From Pohlia nutans (taxonomy: Eukaryota; Streptophyta; Bryopsida; Bryales; Mniaceae), in contig CM040100.1 in NCBI GenBank assembly GCA_022496805.1, positions 24,829,009 through 24,893,008 on the forward strand: a stretch of DNA of 64,000 nt. Direction: 5' to 3'. This document shows, piece by piece, positions 11,101 through 23,324 of the stretch. Under the pieces are notes generated by a model. The model worked only from the letters and a program-made list of their open reading frames with translations, was not told the DNA's origin and searched no databases. The translations under genes and the position numbers were made by a program. How positions within the stretch are numbered: position 1 is the first letter of the stretch; every line of letters begins with the position of its first letter.

Positions 11101-14100
11101 CTCTGAAACCTCCACTTTCACAGGATATTTACCCTGGACAATGCCACCAGATTGAACGACCCGGTCGACATTCATAACCTTGACCTTACACGACGAGACT
11201 TTATGGCCTGCACTCAGATTGTGTGCTGTCTCTCCTCCTTGTGTGTTACCACTCTCTTGTATATTTCCTTCCATCGAAAAGCCAGAGTCAGTTTCTACTC
11301 TCTTTCTAATTGAAGCGTCCTCCTTGGTCGAGATCACTGATGAGTCCTGCTCACAAGCCTCTACTGATTTGCTAATATTTGCGACAGCACCAGCACCATG
11401 ATCTTCACCCTTTTGCTTATCCACTGTCGGAGCCATTTCCGGTTTGGAAACATCAGCAGCCGTTCTATCTGCCTCTTTGACAATGAACACAGCACTACCA
11501 GCAATTGGTTCAACAGCAGTTGAGCTGGACTCGGCGGCGTTGCAATTATTGCTTCTATCAAGGATATTACACTTTAATTGCTTCTCATTGAGCTTGTGCT
11601 CACGGGATAAACGATCTCCATCTGCTCGCTCTCTGTTACAGATGAAATGTGTTATAGCAACATATCCAAATAGCATTCAAACCAATCACGAACTTGTAAG
11701 GGCAGAGAAAAATTCGAGCAACCATTGTTTTATTAATCCAAATCTGTAATTACTGTTTATCATCGATCAGACACCATATAGCAGGCAAAGACGGTGAATT
11801 TCTGTACTAACCTGATACTTGAGAAGCTCGTATGGCTCAGAGGTGGGACATCCTTCAATCTTAGGCAGGAAGACCCATTGACAATATCATAAACAGAAAG
11901 AGCAGCTTCTTTTGTTGGGTAACTTCCAATCCATTCGAGTTTACCGTCCACTGTATGAGCCTTGATACACCAATTTCCATTGGATTGCAGTCTAACTTTG
12001 TTCTCCTCAGACTCGGTATCCAAAATTTCAGAATCTGTCAAAAACAGAAGAGATGTCCAAAAACTGTCATGAAGAGTCCCACAAGCTTGGTAAAGATCCA
12101 GATCCACGTGACTAGAAACACTTGAACGTCACCAGGAAAGACGACCATCATCAAAAATGCCTCCGGACAGTCGAGATCACTACAGGAGCATGCTCAACAT
12201 CCATACCTGAGTTTCTGGGTGAAGGTATATCATGGTTGCTCCCACTTGATAGATGAGACTTTGTTGGCAATCCACACAACGATGAATTTCCAATCGATTT
12301 CTGCAAGTGTGTCTTCAAACTGCTTAGGTTCACAACCCTATTCTGGCATAAAGGTAAAACGACTTCGAACACCTGATAAATCTGAAGCCTTCAAAAGAAC
12401 AGAAACGAAAAGCATGCACTACTTCAACCAGAATTGCTATAGGTGTCACGTATGTGGTGTAAATATAACTCAAATAACGGATTCTGGTCATGTCAGCATA
12501 AAAACAGAACACCCGACTTGATTATGTTCCGCAGGCTGATAATTACTCTCAAATCTTCTCCACACAAGGCGAAGTTCATGGATAGTACCTGCTCAATATC
12601 TTCACAGTGAGAATATCCCAATTGCTGTTCCTCAAAGCCTGCACTCAGAAGCTTTTCTTTTCTGCCCATAATATCCTTCAGAGGACGCTTCTTCGATCTG
12701 TCAGATTTTTCCTTTAAATTTTTAATAGAGCCTCTCATACGTGGTAGATCAACTTCAGCAGAGGGAGTCGCAGATTTTTCTACAGCTTTCACGAGAGGCA
12801 GATTTGCATCTAATCTCCTTTTCTTGCAGTCTTTAGCCCCCATGAAATCCGCTTGATTTCGTTTGAGCCCACAGTTGACTTTCGAAGACATGTTCTCTGA
12901 CCCCAAAAGTAAGAACCGGTTGGCAGTCTCTGGCTGTCTCAGGCTCAGGGCATTGTGTGTAACCTGATTTCTTAAACCTTCACTTCTCTTCTCAACCCTT
13001 TTTGTGACTTTACGACGTGATCGGGACTTCATTCCGCAAGTGACTTTGGAATCTCGTCTAAACTTTAACAGCGAATCAGCGTCCTCCGTATTAGTTACCT
13101 TTGTAGATAAATGTGGCTGTCTCTCTGGCACGTAATCCGAATCACAATTGAGAGCTCTAGCTTCCAAATCTAGTGCTTCTGCAGATACATGTGCTGCTTC
13201 AGATACACTTTGCAGATACCACTCAGGTATATAATTCAAATCTGAACAATCCCAAGAATTAGAAATATCATTAAAACCGTTTGCATCAAGGACAGCTGCT
13301 TCCCCTTCTGCCGAGAAAAACAAGTTCCCATCGCCGATCTTCCAAACGACCTTCTTCCGCTTCTGCACTTTACGCCCTCGCAACAGTCCTCCCAAGACAT
13401 GGACCCGCGCAGTCAACCTCTCTAAAGCATCAAGATCATCTTCAAGGCCACTTTCATCATTAGCAGGTCGACACTGATGTTCCGTATCGCTGGGTGCTGT
13501 TGCATACATGAAGGTAAAATCTGGTGAGTTAAGAAAGTAGCTAGCAACTATATAATAACAAAGCATGCAATGATGTGATATTGTTGAACTAGGTCAAAAC
13601 AACATTGCAGTCGTTGTAACAAATACTTACTCGTCGGAGGTATTTTTTTAACTACTGCGGGAATTTTTCCTTCGCGGATCCTCGGAAGAGCCTGCACCCA
13701 CAATGGCTCATGAATGGAATAGTCCATCACAAGCGTCTTGTTTTCTGACTCATATGCGATTGGTTCGGGCTTCACAATGCTTTCAATCGCAAACATCCTG
13801 CTCTCATTATTAGCTGGTGTAGATGGTACACAAGAGGACAAGGGTTCTTGCATAAATCCAACAGTTTGAAAGCTGGATAAATCTACTCCTTGCTTTCGCT
13901 CAATCAGACACACCCGCTTAGGATAAGTCACCGATTGATCTGTTTCCCGCCTTCTCTTCCGAGAACGACCAATATTAATAGCTTTCTTAATTGCAACACA
14001 GCTGCGATGACTCGACAACTTCATTTGGCCAGTAAGAGGGACAGAAACTTCCTCAGTCGGATTTCCTGTTGCTTGCTGTCGATGAAAATCAGGAATTGCA

Positions 14101-17100
14101 CCTCGATCATCCACGGGAATAGTGCAGACGATACTGAGAATTCCGTCATCTTGACGATACATATGATTCGCTCCTAGCGAGCACGTACTAGCGACTGCCA
14201 AAACTGAACCATCAAGCTTTTGTTTACAAACTTCTTTCCCGAACACATCGCTTTCGCAGTCATTAGCTTGCGACCCTGTGTCCTTCCTTGCAGCACAAGT
14301 GATCATATGTGGAGTTGGAATCTTCTCCAAACTTTGAGGTTGCAATTGGGCCTCCTCAGAATCCGCCACGGTCGGAGCACTAACCACAACCTCATTATGA
14401 GTGCCCTCGACCTCGTCATCCCCTCGTCTAATTGAAACTTGAATATCATCAGGAACAAGATATAATAAAGTTCCATGATCTGGAGCAGTTTGGTCCACAC
14501 CAGGTACTACACTATCGAAGTCGAGTGAGTTCTCTGTAATTTCCTCAGGAAAGGCAGTAGACTCATCAAGTGCAAGAGGTTCTGTTTCAGCCCTGGTATC
14601 AATTGGGAAATCTGTGCATACTGCAGTAATGTCTGTGCTTCGAGGGTTCTTGAGTGCGTTCCTATTCTCAGAGGAAACAATCAAGTGGACTTCAAGCCTC
14701 CCTTCGTTTGAGGCACCCACAGCTATTTTGTTGTCAGAGTCGTATGCACTATCTGTGCTTTCCACTTGAGGGGCTGTACTCTTACCATGAGCATGAGAAT
14801 GTACTTCACCTCTTGCACCACTTAAGCCATCTACACATCCTGCAATGCTGTCCAAACTTGGTGGGATCTTGAGCTCAGTCGTAGTTCCAGCAGGAACAGG
14901 TAAATGCACTTGTGACCTAGGTTCATTCGAACCATCAACATGCCCCTTTAATGTTGGGTCACCAGATTCATCTGCATTTTCTATTGTCATAACTGTGCTA
15001 ACGCTTTCAACAGGGCGGTTGGCATCATCAGCAACTAGTTCAAGAATCATTGAACTGATTTCAGTGTCTCTTCCTTCAGGGCTATTCACGGCCAGGTCAG
15101 TTGCATCCGCACATGGAGAATCTTTAGTCCCGGCAGACCTGTATGTGCCAGTGTCGTAAATTGTAACAATATCAGCCACCTCGGATAGAGTATCATTCCG
15201 ATCGTGGGCATCGCTTGGAGTGCAATGTGTGCTCCCATTATTCTCAGGTATAGCATCGGGGATAACGAATTCCAGCGGAGGAAAACCCTCATAAGCGGCT
15301 GGGACGGTATAGTTAACACCAACTGCTATACCGTATCTAAGGTGTTCAGGAGTCGTATCAAATTCAACCAAGCTACCAGTAGTTTCGAGCTCCCCTGTTG
15401 TTTCATCTGCAATTGCACGAGTAGCACTTGAATTCATTTCCCCCTCTGTCGGATTTGTTGCTACAAGCGCCGATAGAACTGTTGAGGCGCGAAGACGTTC
15501 AGAATGCGTGGTAGGAGAAATACGGTCCACGAGCTGATATTCTGTGCCCATCTCAGAATCGGATTCTGAAGGCCTTGCACCTAGCATATCACATCCAGGC
15601 GTAAGAACGTAGGAACGATATTCTAGACAACATGGCTCCTGGGATTCTTGATGAAGTCACTGAATGTAGAATCAAGTAATTGAATTACCCTAAGATGTTT
15701 AAACTTGACACTTAACGAAGTAAAATTCGGGAGCTGCGGTAGACTGGGGAGGAAATTCGGGAATTGATGAAGTGTTTCTCCAGAAGTATAGAATGAAGTT
15801 GATTCTACAATTCCTACATTCCCTCCCGCTAATGCCATTTCATGGCAACTGTAGAAAGCATTATGTATGCCATACACATCAAGGAATAGAAAGAGCGATT
15901 CCACCATGAACAAATCATATATAACATGAATAAAGCATCATGAAACTGACAGGCTAGGGGTTTCTTACGAGAACAATTATAGAAAAACTCACCATCTGGA
16001 GCAAGACGATTTCGTGAAATTAAACAACTGCGTTGCTCCTCTTCATCGGAATCAGACATAGAGAATGAGGAATTAGGAAGAACCTTCCTCCGAACGTTCT
16101 TTGATTTCACCTTGTCGGGTGATTCTTCTTCAACCGAGGAAATCGCACCACTAGTAATGTTTTTATTTGACAACTTCGACCTGGAATAAACAACTGTACC
16201 AAAACGGTCGGACAAAATTCATGGCAACCAACACCTAAGATATAGAATACGAAAATTTCTAAAGACTATTAAACAAGCGAGCCCTTGACAAAGTCGCGTT
16301 TCTGACTGCAATAATCATATTTGTCTTTTTGGTAAACCGCTATTTTCTACAAATGAATCAGAATCGGTAGCAATCTAGTAGACTCTAAAAAGCATTGCTC
16401 CTTCAAAATTCCCCATATACACTAGCTATTCATCCAAAATAAATTGAGAGCAACGTAGTAGCAGGAACTTACCAATGTCCGAATTTACAACCAGCTCATA
16501 GGAACCAGTATTTTTGTATCTTTCCTCTCCAAGTGTGCCCCGAGAATTTACCGCTACTCCACCGGTATCCGGCTCCCAGTCGGAAGCAGTGTTCCTTGAT
16601 GAGAAGGGACCACCGCTGTCGCCTGACACCAGCATAGGAGTAACTGAATCTTCGGAAAAATATACAAGCTGGACGGGTGACTTGCAGCTCTTGTATCCCT
16701 GGATACCATTTCTTTCCTCGTTTCTCTGAAGGAAAACGGATCACTATGTTAAAATAAATAAAAGTATCGTATTTTTATTAGAGAATAAACTATTTCAAAT
16801 GTTCACTAAGGCATTCCTAAAATGCAGTTATAATTGTGTTAGTAATCCAAGGGAAAAACCATACATGAACGAAGACGCAACACATAATACCGTAGGTCTA
16901 TATACACTTCCGAGAAAAAGAAAGCACTCAAGTTGAAGAATCAGACACTGGCGATCATAGCTTTAGAAGACGCTGTTTAATACACGCTGTCTCAAGCATA
17001 GAGAATTATCACTATAATACAAATTCCCTTGGTGCCGTAGTGATGAGTAGCAGAGCGATCGTATTGGGCATGAGAAAATCATGGTACCAAGTTTAATAAG

Positions 17101-17761
17101 TATGCTTCAACTCTTACCTTCAACCCCATTTGCCTCCACTGACGCTTAGGGGTCCAAGTAAACGATGGCCGTAGATTCTTAAGAGGTGCCATGTCCGTCT
17201 TTCCTTCGCCATGTGGAGAAGGAGGAAACCTAAGCTGCATTTTGAAGGCCAAATCGCAGTTCAAGTCAGAAGCCTTCTCAGCAGACGCTAGGGCACCTTG
17301 TGAAATATAACCTCCAGGACAGACTTCTGGGATGCAAAAATTATGAAGAGTTTTGAAGTGATGATTGCACAAGCACCAAAACTCTGTATCACAAGCCGTG
17401 CAATAGCACAAGCAGTTGAAGTTAATTGTTTCAAAACTTACCTTGGCTGTGTTTGTATCACTCTCAATTTTGAGAATCTTTGCTATCCAATAGCAATCAT
17501 CCTTCCACCAGTCTACCGTATCTCCAACCAAGTATGTATGATTATAGATGTACATATGACCGGGACATTCCCGTCCCATGCGTATTTCCCCCTGATGCTT
17601 CTCAACCTCACTCTCATGTATTACCGGAGGCTTTGGCCGTACCATCCAAAAAGTTTTCTTTTCCTTCCGCCATGATAACTTGATTGCAGGAAACGATTGT
17701 AAAACTGGAGCCCAGGAATTAGCTGCAATTCATCCAGAACCTCTCATGTTCAGCATCACAT

Positions 17762-17793
<32 letters not shown>

Positions 17794-18627
17794 CAGAATA
17801 GAATCAACATTACGATAGAATCAACATTACTGACAGCATGAAGCCCAATGCTCAGGAAATAAAAAAACCAAGCATCGATTTCGGCGAGAGGTTCTTCATT
17901 TATAAACCTGGAAGAAATTGAGTCACGCCCTGGAAAGTACGCTCTTTAAGTTATCGCTTAGAACAATAAGCATTCCTCCGAATCAGCAAAAAAGCTTCAT
18001 GTACAGTAAAGTACCCGAAACCATTAAACAGCATTAAGGATTCCGACCGTTAAAATGACTCGACGGAGTCTTAGGTCCCTTCCAGAGATTGACATCTAAA
18101 CAACCATCCAAGCCCTAGTTGCTCCAGAAGGACGCTGCAATCAAAGACTCTGATGAACCAGGCCATTCATTGTAGAGTAAGAAGTATACCTTCATCCGGG
18201 AAGTCCAGATACTTTAGCAACAAACTGGGTCCTGCGTTAAACTCCCTTATTTCCAATATCTGGAACACATCATAGACATATCTAAGAAATTGGAGACACA
18301 AACTTACAAATCTAACTCTCGCACCATCAGCTATGCTGAAAAGATTGTTCGAACTTTAGATTCAGCTCATCACGTTCGTTCTACGTTCACAACAATACGT
18401 GATCTGTAAGCTGTATGCAGTCGCGTCGACCGCTAAGCCGAGTAAAAGGCACAGTCAGAATGATTGCCAAAATGAAAGCCTCGAATTAAAAGGAGAAAAT
18501 ATTTTTCGAAACTTGAAAAGATTATGCGTACCAGACAGCGAAACCAAGCCCCTCGATAGCCACTCTCGTTGAATTTAGCCTCCACTTCCTGGCCTACCTT
18601 GAAAGGCAGGTCCCATTTGCGTTTCAT
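8194..18627 (-). CDS. Large Agenet-domain chromatin protein, 14 coding exons
   Basis: The gene encodes a predicted nuclear protein of about 2,291 aa. Exons on minus are 18627-18532, 18259-18190, 17704-17442, 17234-17118, 16725-16473, 16193-15993, 15622-13631, 13496-12589, 12372-12207, 12034-11812, 11632-9559, 9355-9229, 9011-8664 and 8231-8194. Each intron is GT-AG with matching phase, and the exon sum is divisible by three. The start ATG opens the first Agenet half (MKRKWDLPFKVGQEVEAKFN). Residues 1-180 form an Agenet (Tudor-like) module, a family that reads histone marks or works in chromatin and RNA regulation in plants. The middle is long, Ser/Thr/acid-rich and probably disordered, with basic clusters resembling nuclear localisation signals (RSRKRRR, KKRRL, SKKRPLKD). 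AP2-like segments, a SUMO-interaction-like motif and a Cys/His-rich tail follow. The acceptors of exons 3, 4, 6, 7 and 14 are my least certain choices. The exact function is unknown. Confidence 0.82.
8664..9355 (-). other. Cys/His-rich C-terminal region (exons 12-13)
   Basis: After splicing, residues about 2119-2174 contain C-C-x5-C-x11-C-x2-C-x4-H-x2-C-x22-C-x-C (CRAC, IHTEC, ECACG). The spacing suggests a zinc-binding fold with a PHD-like cross-brace flavour, though it is not a canonical PHD finger. It continues into a helical exon (RLQAAKLNQHLASPVRVIDL... ending NALILMG). Both exons have good splice sites and fitting phases, which argues they belong to the Agenet gene and are not a separate gene. 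Confidence 0.55.
10222..10266 (-). other. SUMO-interaction-like motif (VIIL plus acidic run)
   Basis: At about residues 1887-1903 the protein reads NVIILDDDDDDDMDVL. A hydrophobic V-I-I-L core directly followed by seven aspartates is the classic type of SUMO-interacting motif found in nuclear regulators. The call is by pattern only and has not been tested. Confidence 0.6.
10690..10990 (-). other. AP2-like segment, second copy (exon 11)
   Basis: At about residues 1645-1745 the protein contains EEIYIGHFKTAKEVDAVRKI, an echo of the strand-then-helix pattern of exon 10 (IGSYPTKEAALSVYDI). It is preceded by a predicted helical region rich in Arg, Ala and Trp. The duplication of the pattern within one protein is what makes the AP2-like assignment worth keeping. 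Similarity is weak and by eye. Confidence 0.35.
11812..12034 (-). other. AP2-like segment, first copy (exon 10)
   Basis: Exon 10 (about residues 1356-1430) encodes GNWCIKAHTVDGKLEWIGSY followed by PTKEAALSVYDI. This resembles the beta-sheet and helix signature of AP2/ERF domains (W.A.I...G...WLG.F.T.EEAA.AYD). It is diverged and shorter than a canonical 60-residue AP2 domain, so DNA binding is only a possibility. A related pattern recurs in exon 11. Confidence 0.45.
17118..18627 (-). other. Agenet (plant Tudor-like) module, exons 1-4
   Basis: Exons 1-4 encode about 182 residues. Visible family landmarks are FKVGQEVEAKF and GYRGAWFRC (first half), LLLKYLDFPDE, MVRPKPP, VGDTVDWWKDDCYWIAKI (second half), then PPSPHGEG and LKNLRPSFTW. 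This order of aromatic and glycine landmarks is typical of plant Agenet proteins, where tandem Tudor-like barrels bind modified histone tails or other partners. Intron 3 could be read through in frame, but the spliced version restores the usual PPP-GEG spacing. Confidence 0.85.
17755..17795. repeat. (ACAT)n microsatellite in intron 2
   Basis: A run of ACAT/ATAC tetranucleotides passes into a short TA run. It lies in the intron between exons 2 and 3 of the Agenet gene. Confidence 0.85.
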
Positions 18628-20110
18628 TGCTAGGGGTTAGTCAACCACTCCGCCAGTAGTTGAATACACTTGAATTATAGATGAACGCCTGAACCATGAC
18701 ACCTGAAGAGACCATAATAAAGTATCAGACCACAGAACATCACACAGCATACGCCGAATCGCACGAAAGACAGGATCCATGAAGAGACAAACCCGTTCCG
18801 TACGTGTTCAATTTTATTTCCACACTTGGTACGATCTCACTCTCCACAATTAGGGACATTAAGCGGTGTCACAGACATGACTTGCTCCATTGCGTACCCC
18901 GTTGTTATAAGAGGCAGGTACTATCTCAGTTACAGGATGTGACATGCCAGCAGACGAATTGCAAACTAAACCCTAAACCTATTTCACTGATAATTTAGAA
19001 AGCTTCGAAACATAAAGAATCTTGGACGAAAAGGGCAACGAGCAGTATTAGATTTGCTATAAAAAAATCACCCGCGTGTTCAGGAGAAATTTAAAGTCCA
19101 CCTTCAATGGCATAAATCATTTAAATTAAAGAAGAATAGTGGCTACAAAAATTTACGGACGGACATCTTCGGCAATTCTCTAGCAAAAACTCTGTAAGCA
19201 CTACATTTTTCCCACTGCATCCGAGACTATTAATACGCAGGGCTCGGGTCACGCCGGCACTACATGATTACTCAGAACAGTACTTTATTCCCCTAAAAAG
19301 CATCGTAAATAGTATCGCGAAATAAATGTATACTATAGTAATGAACACAGCTTTAAAGCGATGAAAGAGAAAGAGGACACGCACTCCTCCATCACCTGTA
19401 CCACGGTACATGAGTAAGTGCGACTTGCGATGTACAAAACTTGCGAGGATCAGAGTGGTGACACACCATTCAAACGGAAGTCCGCCTCCATCATTGCTCT
19501 AGTCACCGCTTCTTGCGATACTTCCGAGTTGACTGCCGCACCAGATCATTACAGTGACACCACTAAATGTGTAAACTGCACCAGCCGCTTGACGCGGACG
19601 ATCTCGCGAGGAAGCAAGCTACTGCTCAGGAACACAACCAGCAAACGTCAACGCCGAGCAGATTCACACAAGTTCCGCCTCAAAAGCACTATCACGGAAG
19701 CAAACGTTCTAGCATCCCCGGCCATTCCTCACCTGTGGCTGGGGTACGCAAATTACAGCAATCCTCAGGCGAAGTTCAAGCCAGAGCTAACACAACCGGT
19801 TCAAAAGAGAACGGCGAAGGGAAAGGCAGGAGAAGGAAGGGCAATAACGGGAAAAGGGAAAGGGAGAAGTGAGCAAGGAAATTGAAATGGGAGCGGAGAG
19901 GTGGGGAAAGAAGCAAATTGGAAGAAAGCAAAATGAATGAAGGAGGGAAGGAAGGAAGGAAGGAATGAATGAATGAGAAGTGAGTGAGTGAGGCTGTTCC
20001 GGTAGTTTAGGTCCGTCGATAATCAGGCTGGGGTGAGGGTGGAGTAGAATTGATGGAGTTGCGCAAGCATCACAAAGAAGAGCGAAGAAGAGCAGAAGCG
20101 CGGGCGGGCG

Positions 20111-20146
<36 letters not shown>

Positions 20147-20350
20147 CGCATTTATGATTAGCAGGATTAGCAGCAGTCCGTTAGCCCGGGATCCCACTCG
20201 CTGTGATGAGGCGATGAGGCCGCGAGGGACTGACTGACGTGGTGGCCCTCCACGCTAAGCTAAGCTAAGCTACACCTTAGCTTAGCCCTCCACGCCGGTA
20301 CGCCATGGCCGAGTCGCTGTTGTCCCTGCCATCGTCCCCCTTCGGCTTGC
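18628..20350 (-). promoter_or_regulatory. Probable 5' leader and promoter of the Agenet gene
   Basis: This stretch is upstream of the start ATG and becomes GC-richer and CT-rich on the minus strand from about 19,400. It contains a (CTGG)n tract and purine/pyrimidine tracts, a composition common in plant 5' UTRs. Long frames on either strand here (for example 19418-19885 plus) are low-complexity at their ends and look incidental. I could not fix a TATA box or transcription start, and leader introns are possible. Confidence 0.45.
20108..20153. repeat. (GGCT)n / (CCAG)n microsatellite
   Basis: Two GGGC units are followed by about eight tandem GGCT units. The tract lies in the putative promoter or leader of the Agenet gene and is GC-rich against its surroundings. 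Confidence 0.9.
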
Positions 20351-20353
20351 CTG

Positions 20354-21710
20354 GAATGTCACTTCTCAGCTCACAGTAAGTGCAGATGGCGGCGCACTTT
20401 TACTGTGCAGGCCCTGCCCCATACTGTGCCACTCTCTCTCTCTCTTTGTACCCCGGCTCTAAACCACCCCGTCTTCAATGCATGACGACAAAATCGCCTC
20501 TTCTCCTCTTTTGTTCCCGTTCCGGGACCACCTAAACAACACCCCTCCCTCCTTTTCTAGTCTTTTCTTCCAAAGTAGATATTGCCAAAAAATGCCCCTA
20601 TCATGTCCAAAATGAAAATTCTAAGGAAATTGGACCTAGATGAATAGTACTTGCATTAAAGACACGGCGGTTTCGATTTGGGACTCTATGAGAGCCACCT
20701 CCAACCACAGACAAGCAAATGTTGCATCCGTGAAAAACTTGGAATGGTGGGTCCTACGGCAACTATATCTACGAGTATTATCCTCCCTCAAACCGACTAA
20801 GACCATTTACAAACAAACAATAGAAAATGAATGTGGAGGATATTATTTGCAAGTGAAAGACGACTCCAATGCACTTTCGCATACATTATTTCGACACTGT
20901 ATGAATAAATTATGAAATTTCAAAGTGTTGACTATATCTTGACCATAAATCGTCTGATGTTCAGTTGTGCACATTCTCATCATTATTAGGGTGTGAGCAT
21001 TTATTTATTATGGAAGATTAACTTAGTGATGATTATACAAAAGGTCGCTTTGACATATGTCACTTCGAATCTCCATGCCAACAGGTTATGAGGTTCGACT
21101 TCTTTAAAAAATTGGAGTGCTATATAATAGACCAAGCCAGTTTATTATACATGACGCTACTCACCAACGGTGCTATTATTTATGGATGATAAAGTACCTA
21201 TAATGGCGTGCAATTTGATATTTGCCCACCAAATATTGCCTATATGGTAAGAGGTGATTCATGCATCAAGCAATTTGTCTCATTCTTTGACAAGTCCGTG
21301 CTCCCACTTTATGAGCTTTAGTTTAATAAATTTATTCCCCGCCATTATGACTGTCCCAAGTAGTGACAGTCCTAGGAGTTTAAAATTGATTGATGTGCTC
21401 TATTCTATGCACACTTGGTGATTGTTGTTGGAGAAATTCTCAATTCTCACACACCATCTTGGATGTGGACTTGGTGCACAATGAAGAACTGATGGGCTTA
21501 CTCTTACCCTGTACAAATTTGAATTAGATTTTGTTTAGGCTCATTATGAGATCTTGACTTGTAACACTAATATGTTCCTTGGGTGTATTGGAAGGTTTAT
21601 TTTTCACAACTGAAATTAAGTAAAATCTAATAATTCTCTTGAACTATACATGTGTCTATTCCCATAATTATTTGCGGATAAGGATTAGCATCTTGAACAA
21701 AATCACCCCC
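20354..21710. other. Intergenic DNA, no gene
   Basis: This contains a CT-rich stretch (about 20430-20450) and one 91-codon frame at 20640-20915 with no recognisable domain. Nothing else is supported. Confidence 0.5.
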
Positions 21711-21984
21711 GACTCTAAATCCCCCCTGGGACATTAATGCAAGCACTATTCACCAATGGGGCCTATTTTCTAAAATTTCCATTTTGTGGCCTATAGGGTC
21801 TTCTTTGGCAAATTGTTTTTCAAATTTGGGGCCTACGGTCCAAATTTGGTCTACAAGGGACCCCCTTGGGAATTTCAAACCCTTGGAAGAGAAGGTTATT
21901 TTTTAAGGTGGGCCCCTACACGTTCAAAATAGGGGGCAATTTTTGTCCTCTTACATTAACGTCGGGAGGGGGGGGTTTAGAGTC
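21711..21984. mobile_element. 274-bp MITE with GACTCTAAA termini
   Basis: The left end GACTCTAAATCCCCCC with ACATTAATG just inside is mirrored by the right end, whose minus-strand reading is GACTCTAAACCCCCCCC with the same ACATTAA(C)G block reversed inside. The interior is non-coding and carries 'ggggcct' motifs. The superfamily is not determined, and the target duplication is unclear because of flanking C runs. Confidence 0.6.
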
Positions 21985-23324
21985 TTCCCAGAATCACTAG
22001 GTGAAATGCAGTTGGAATGTTGGATATTATAAACTGATACATGTAAAATTTGAATAATTCATTCTTGATTTCACTGTGCATAATAAGATATTCAGTGTAG
22101 TACATCAAGTATCACTGTGGACGCCCTAGAGTTCTGGATACCCTAGGGCCAAGTTCCATGGGTGACGTATCTCACTAAAAGACAAGTTTTTAGCTGAAAT
22201 TCAAGACCAAGTTCCACATTTCAAGTGAGCTTTTAAGAAAAAAGTGGTCCACAAGTAGTCATAAGTATGGAGGGTTCTCAAGTCTAAAACATCAAGGCAA
22301 CTTCTTCCTAACCAATCAAATTTGTTCATTTTAACCTCACCTAATCAAATTTGTTAATATTTCTCAAAGTCCATGGAACATGCATAAATTCATGGTTGGG
22401 TACAAGACAAATCCAAGAGTTCTACTATCACCTCCTTTTGCCTACTTCCACGGGCAACTTCTTAAATCAGTGGAACTTGGATCTTAGCTTTGTGGAGTAG
22501 AAAGTTCATAGAATTAATGTGCAATAGATCTGTTTGAAAGAACAAAATCTACTCTATTAAGGAAACGAGGAACACGATAATGTTGAGACTTGGATTCTTG
22601 GCTTCTAGCAACTATCACAAGCCCCATTCTTCACATGGAAGTTTGCTTACAATAATAGCCCCATGTTTAATACCTTGTTAATACATGCGATGCTTTAAAA
22701 TTACGCTATTTCCCTCTTCCCCGACCCCCGATTCCCGCCCACCCCCACCCCCACCAACCCTCCTCACTTCATATCAATTGTGATGTAGGAGCAACACCAC
22801 TATTTTGAGAGCTTTGAGCATTGAACAACTAACTTGCAACTCACAAAAACACAGTTATCAAGGTCTATTTGAGCGCTTGCAAAAACATAACATTCTTAAG
22901 CTGGCCACTGTTGCACCTGTGACATCTCAAGAATTTGAATCTACAGTGCCTTGGAATCACAGCATCTTAGAGGATCTACAATAACTTCAATTGGGCCAAA
23001 CAACAAGGGTTGGAGAGTTGAATTGTTTAATTAATATTTTATACAATAGCGGCAATGTAGAGAAAGAATGTTATGAAGCACATTCGATAATACCATGTTG
23101 AATAATAAAGTTCCACAAATGATGCACACAAAAATCCAGTTCATCGCAGCAATACCGTAGTACATAAATTCCATACTAACCTAAGCTCCCGTTCGTGTTG
23201 AACTCATTGCCCTTAAATGTAGTCAACTTTGGTGCACGCAACAAGTCGACTTGATAAAAATATTCTAAACTTCACCAATAAATTATTTATATATGATAGT
23301 TGAACCTCTCATAATCCAAGCTCA
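21985..23324. other. Intergenic DNA, no gene
   Basis: No gene is supported. A C-rich patch (about 22720-22760) stands out from the AT-rich background. Weakly related 'aagttccatgggt' and 'tggaacttgg' blocks occur in opposite orientation at about 22150 and 22470, without clear element ends. Confidence 0.45.

Noticed and set aside
19418..19885. 155-codon plus-strand frame
   Set aside because: It lies in the Agenet gene's putative leader, ends in Lys/Gly low complexity, overlaps other long frames in different phases and has no domain.
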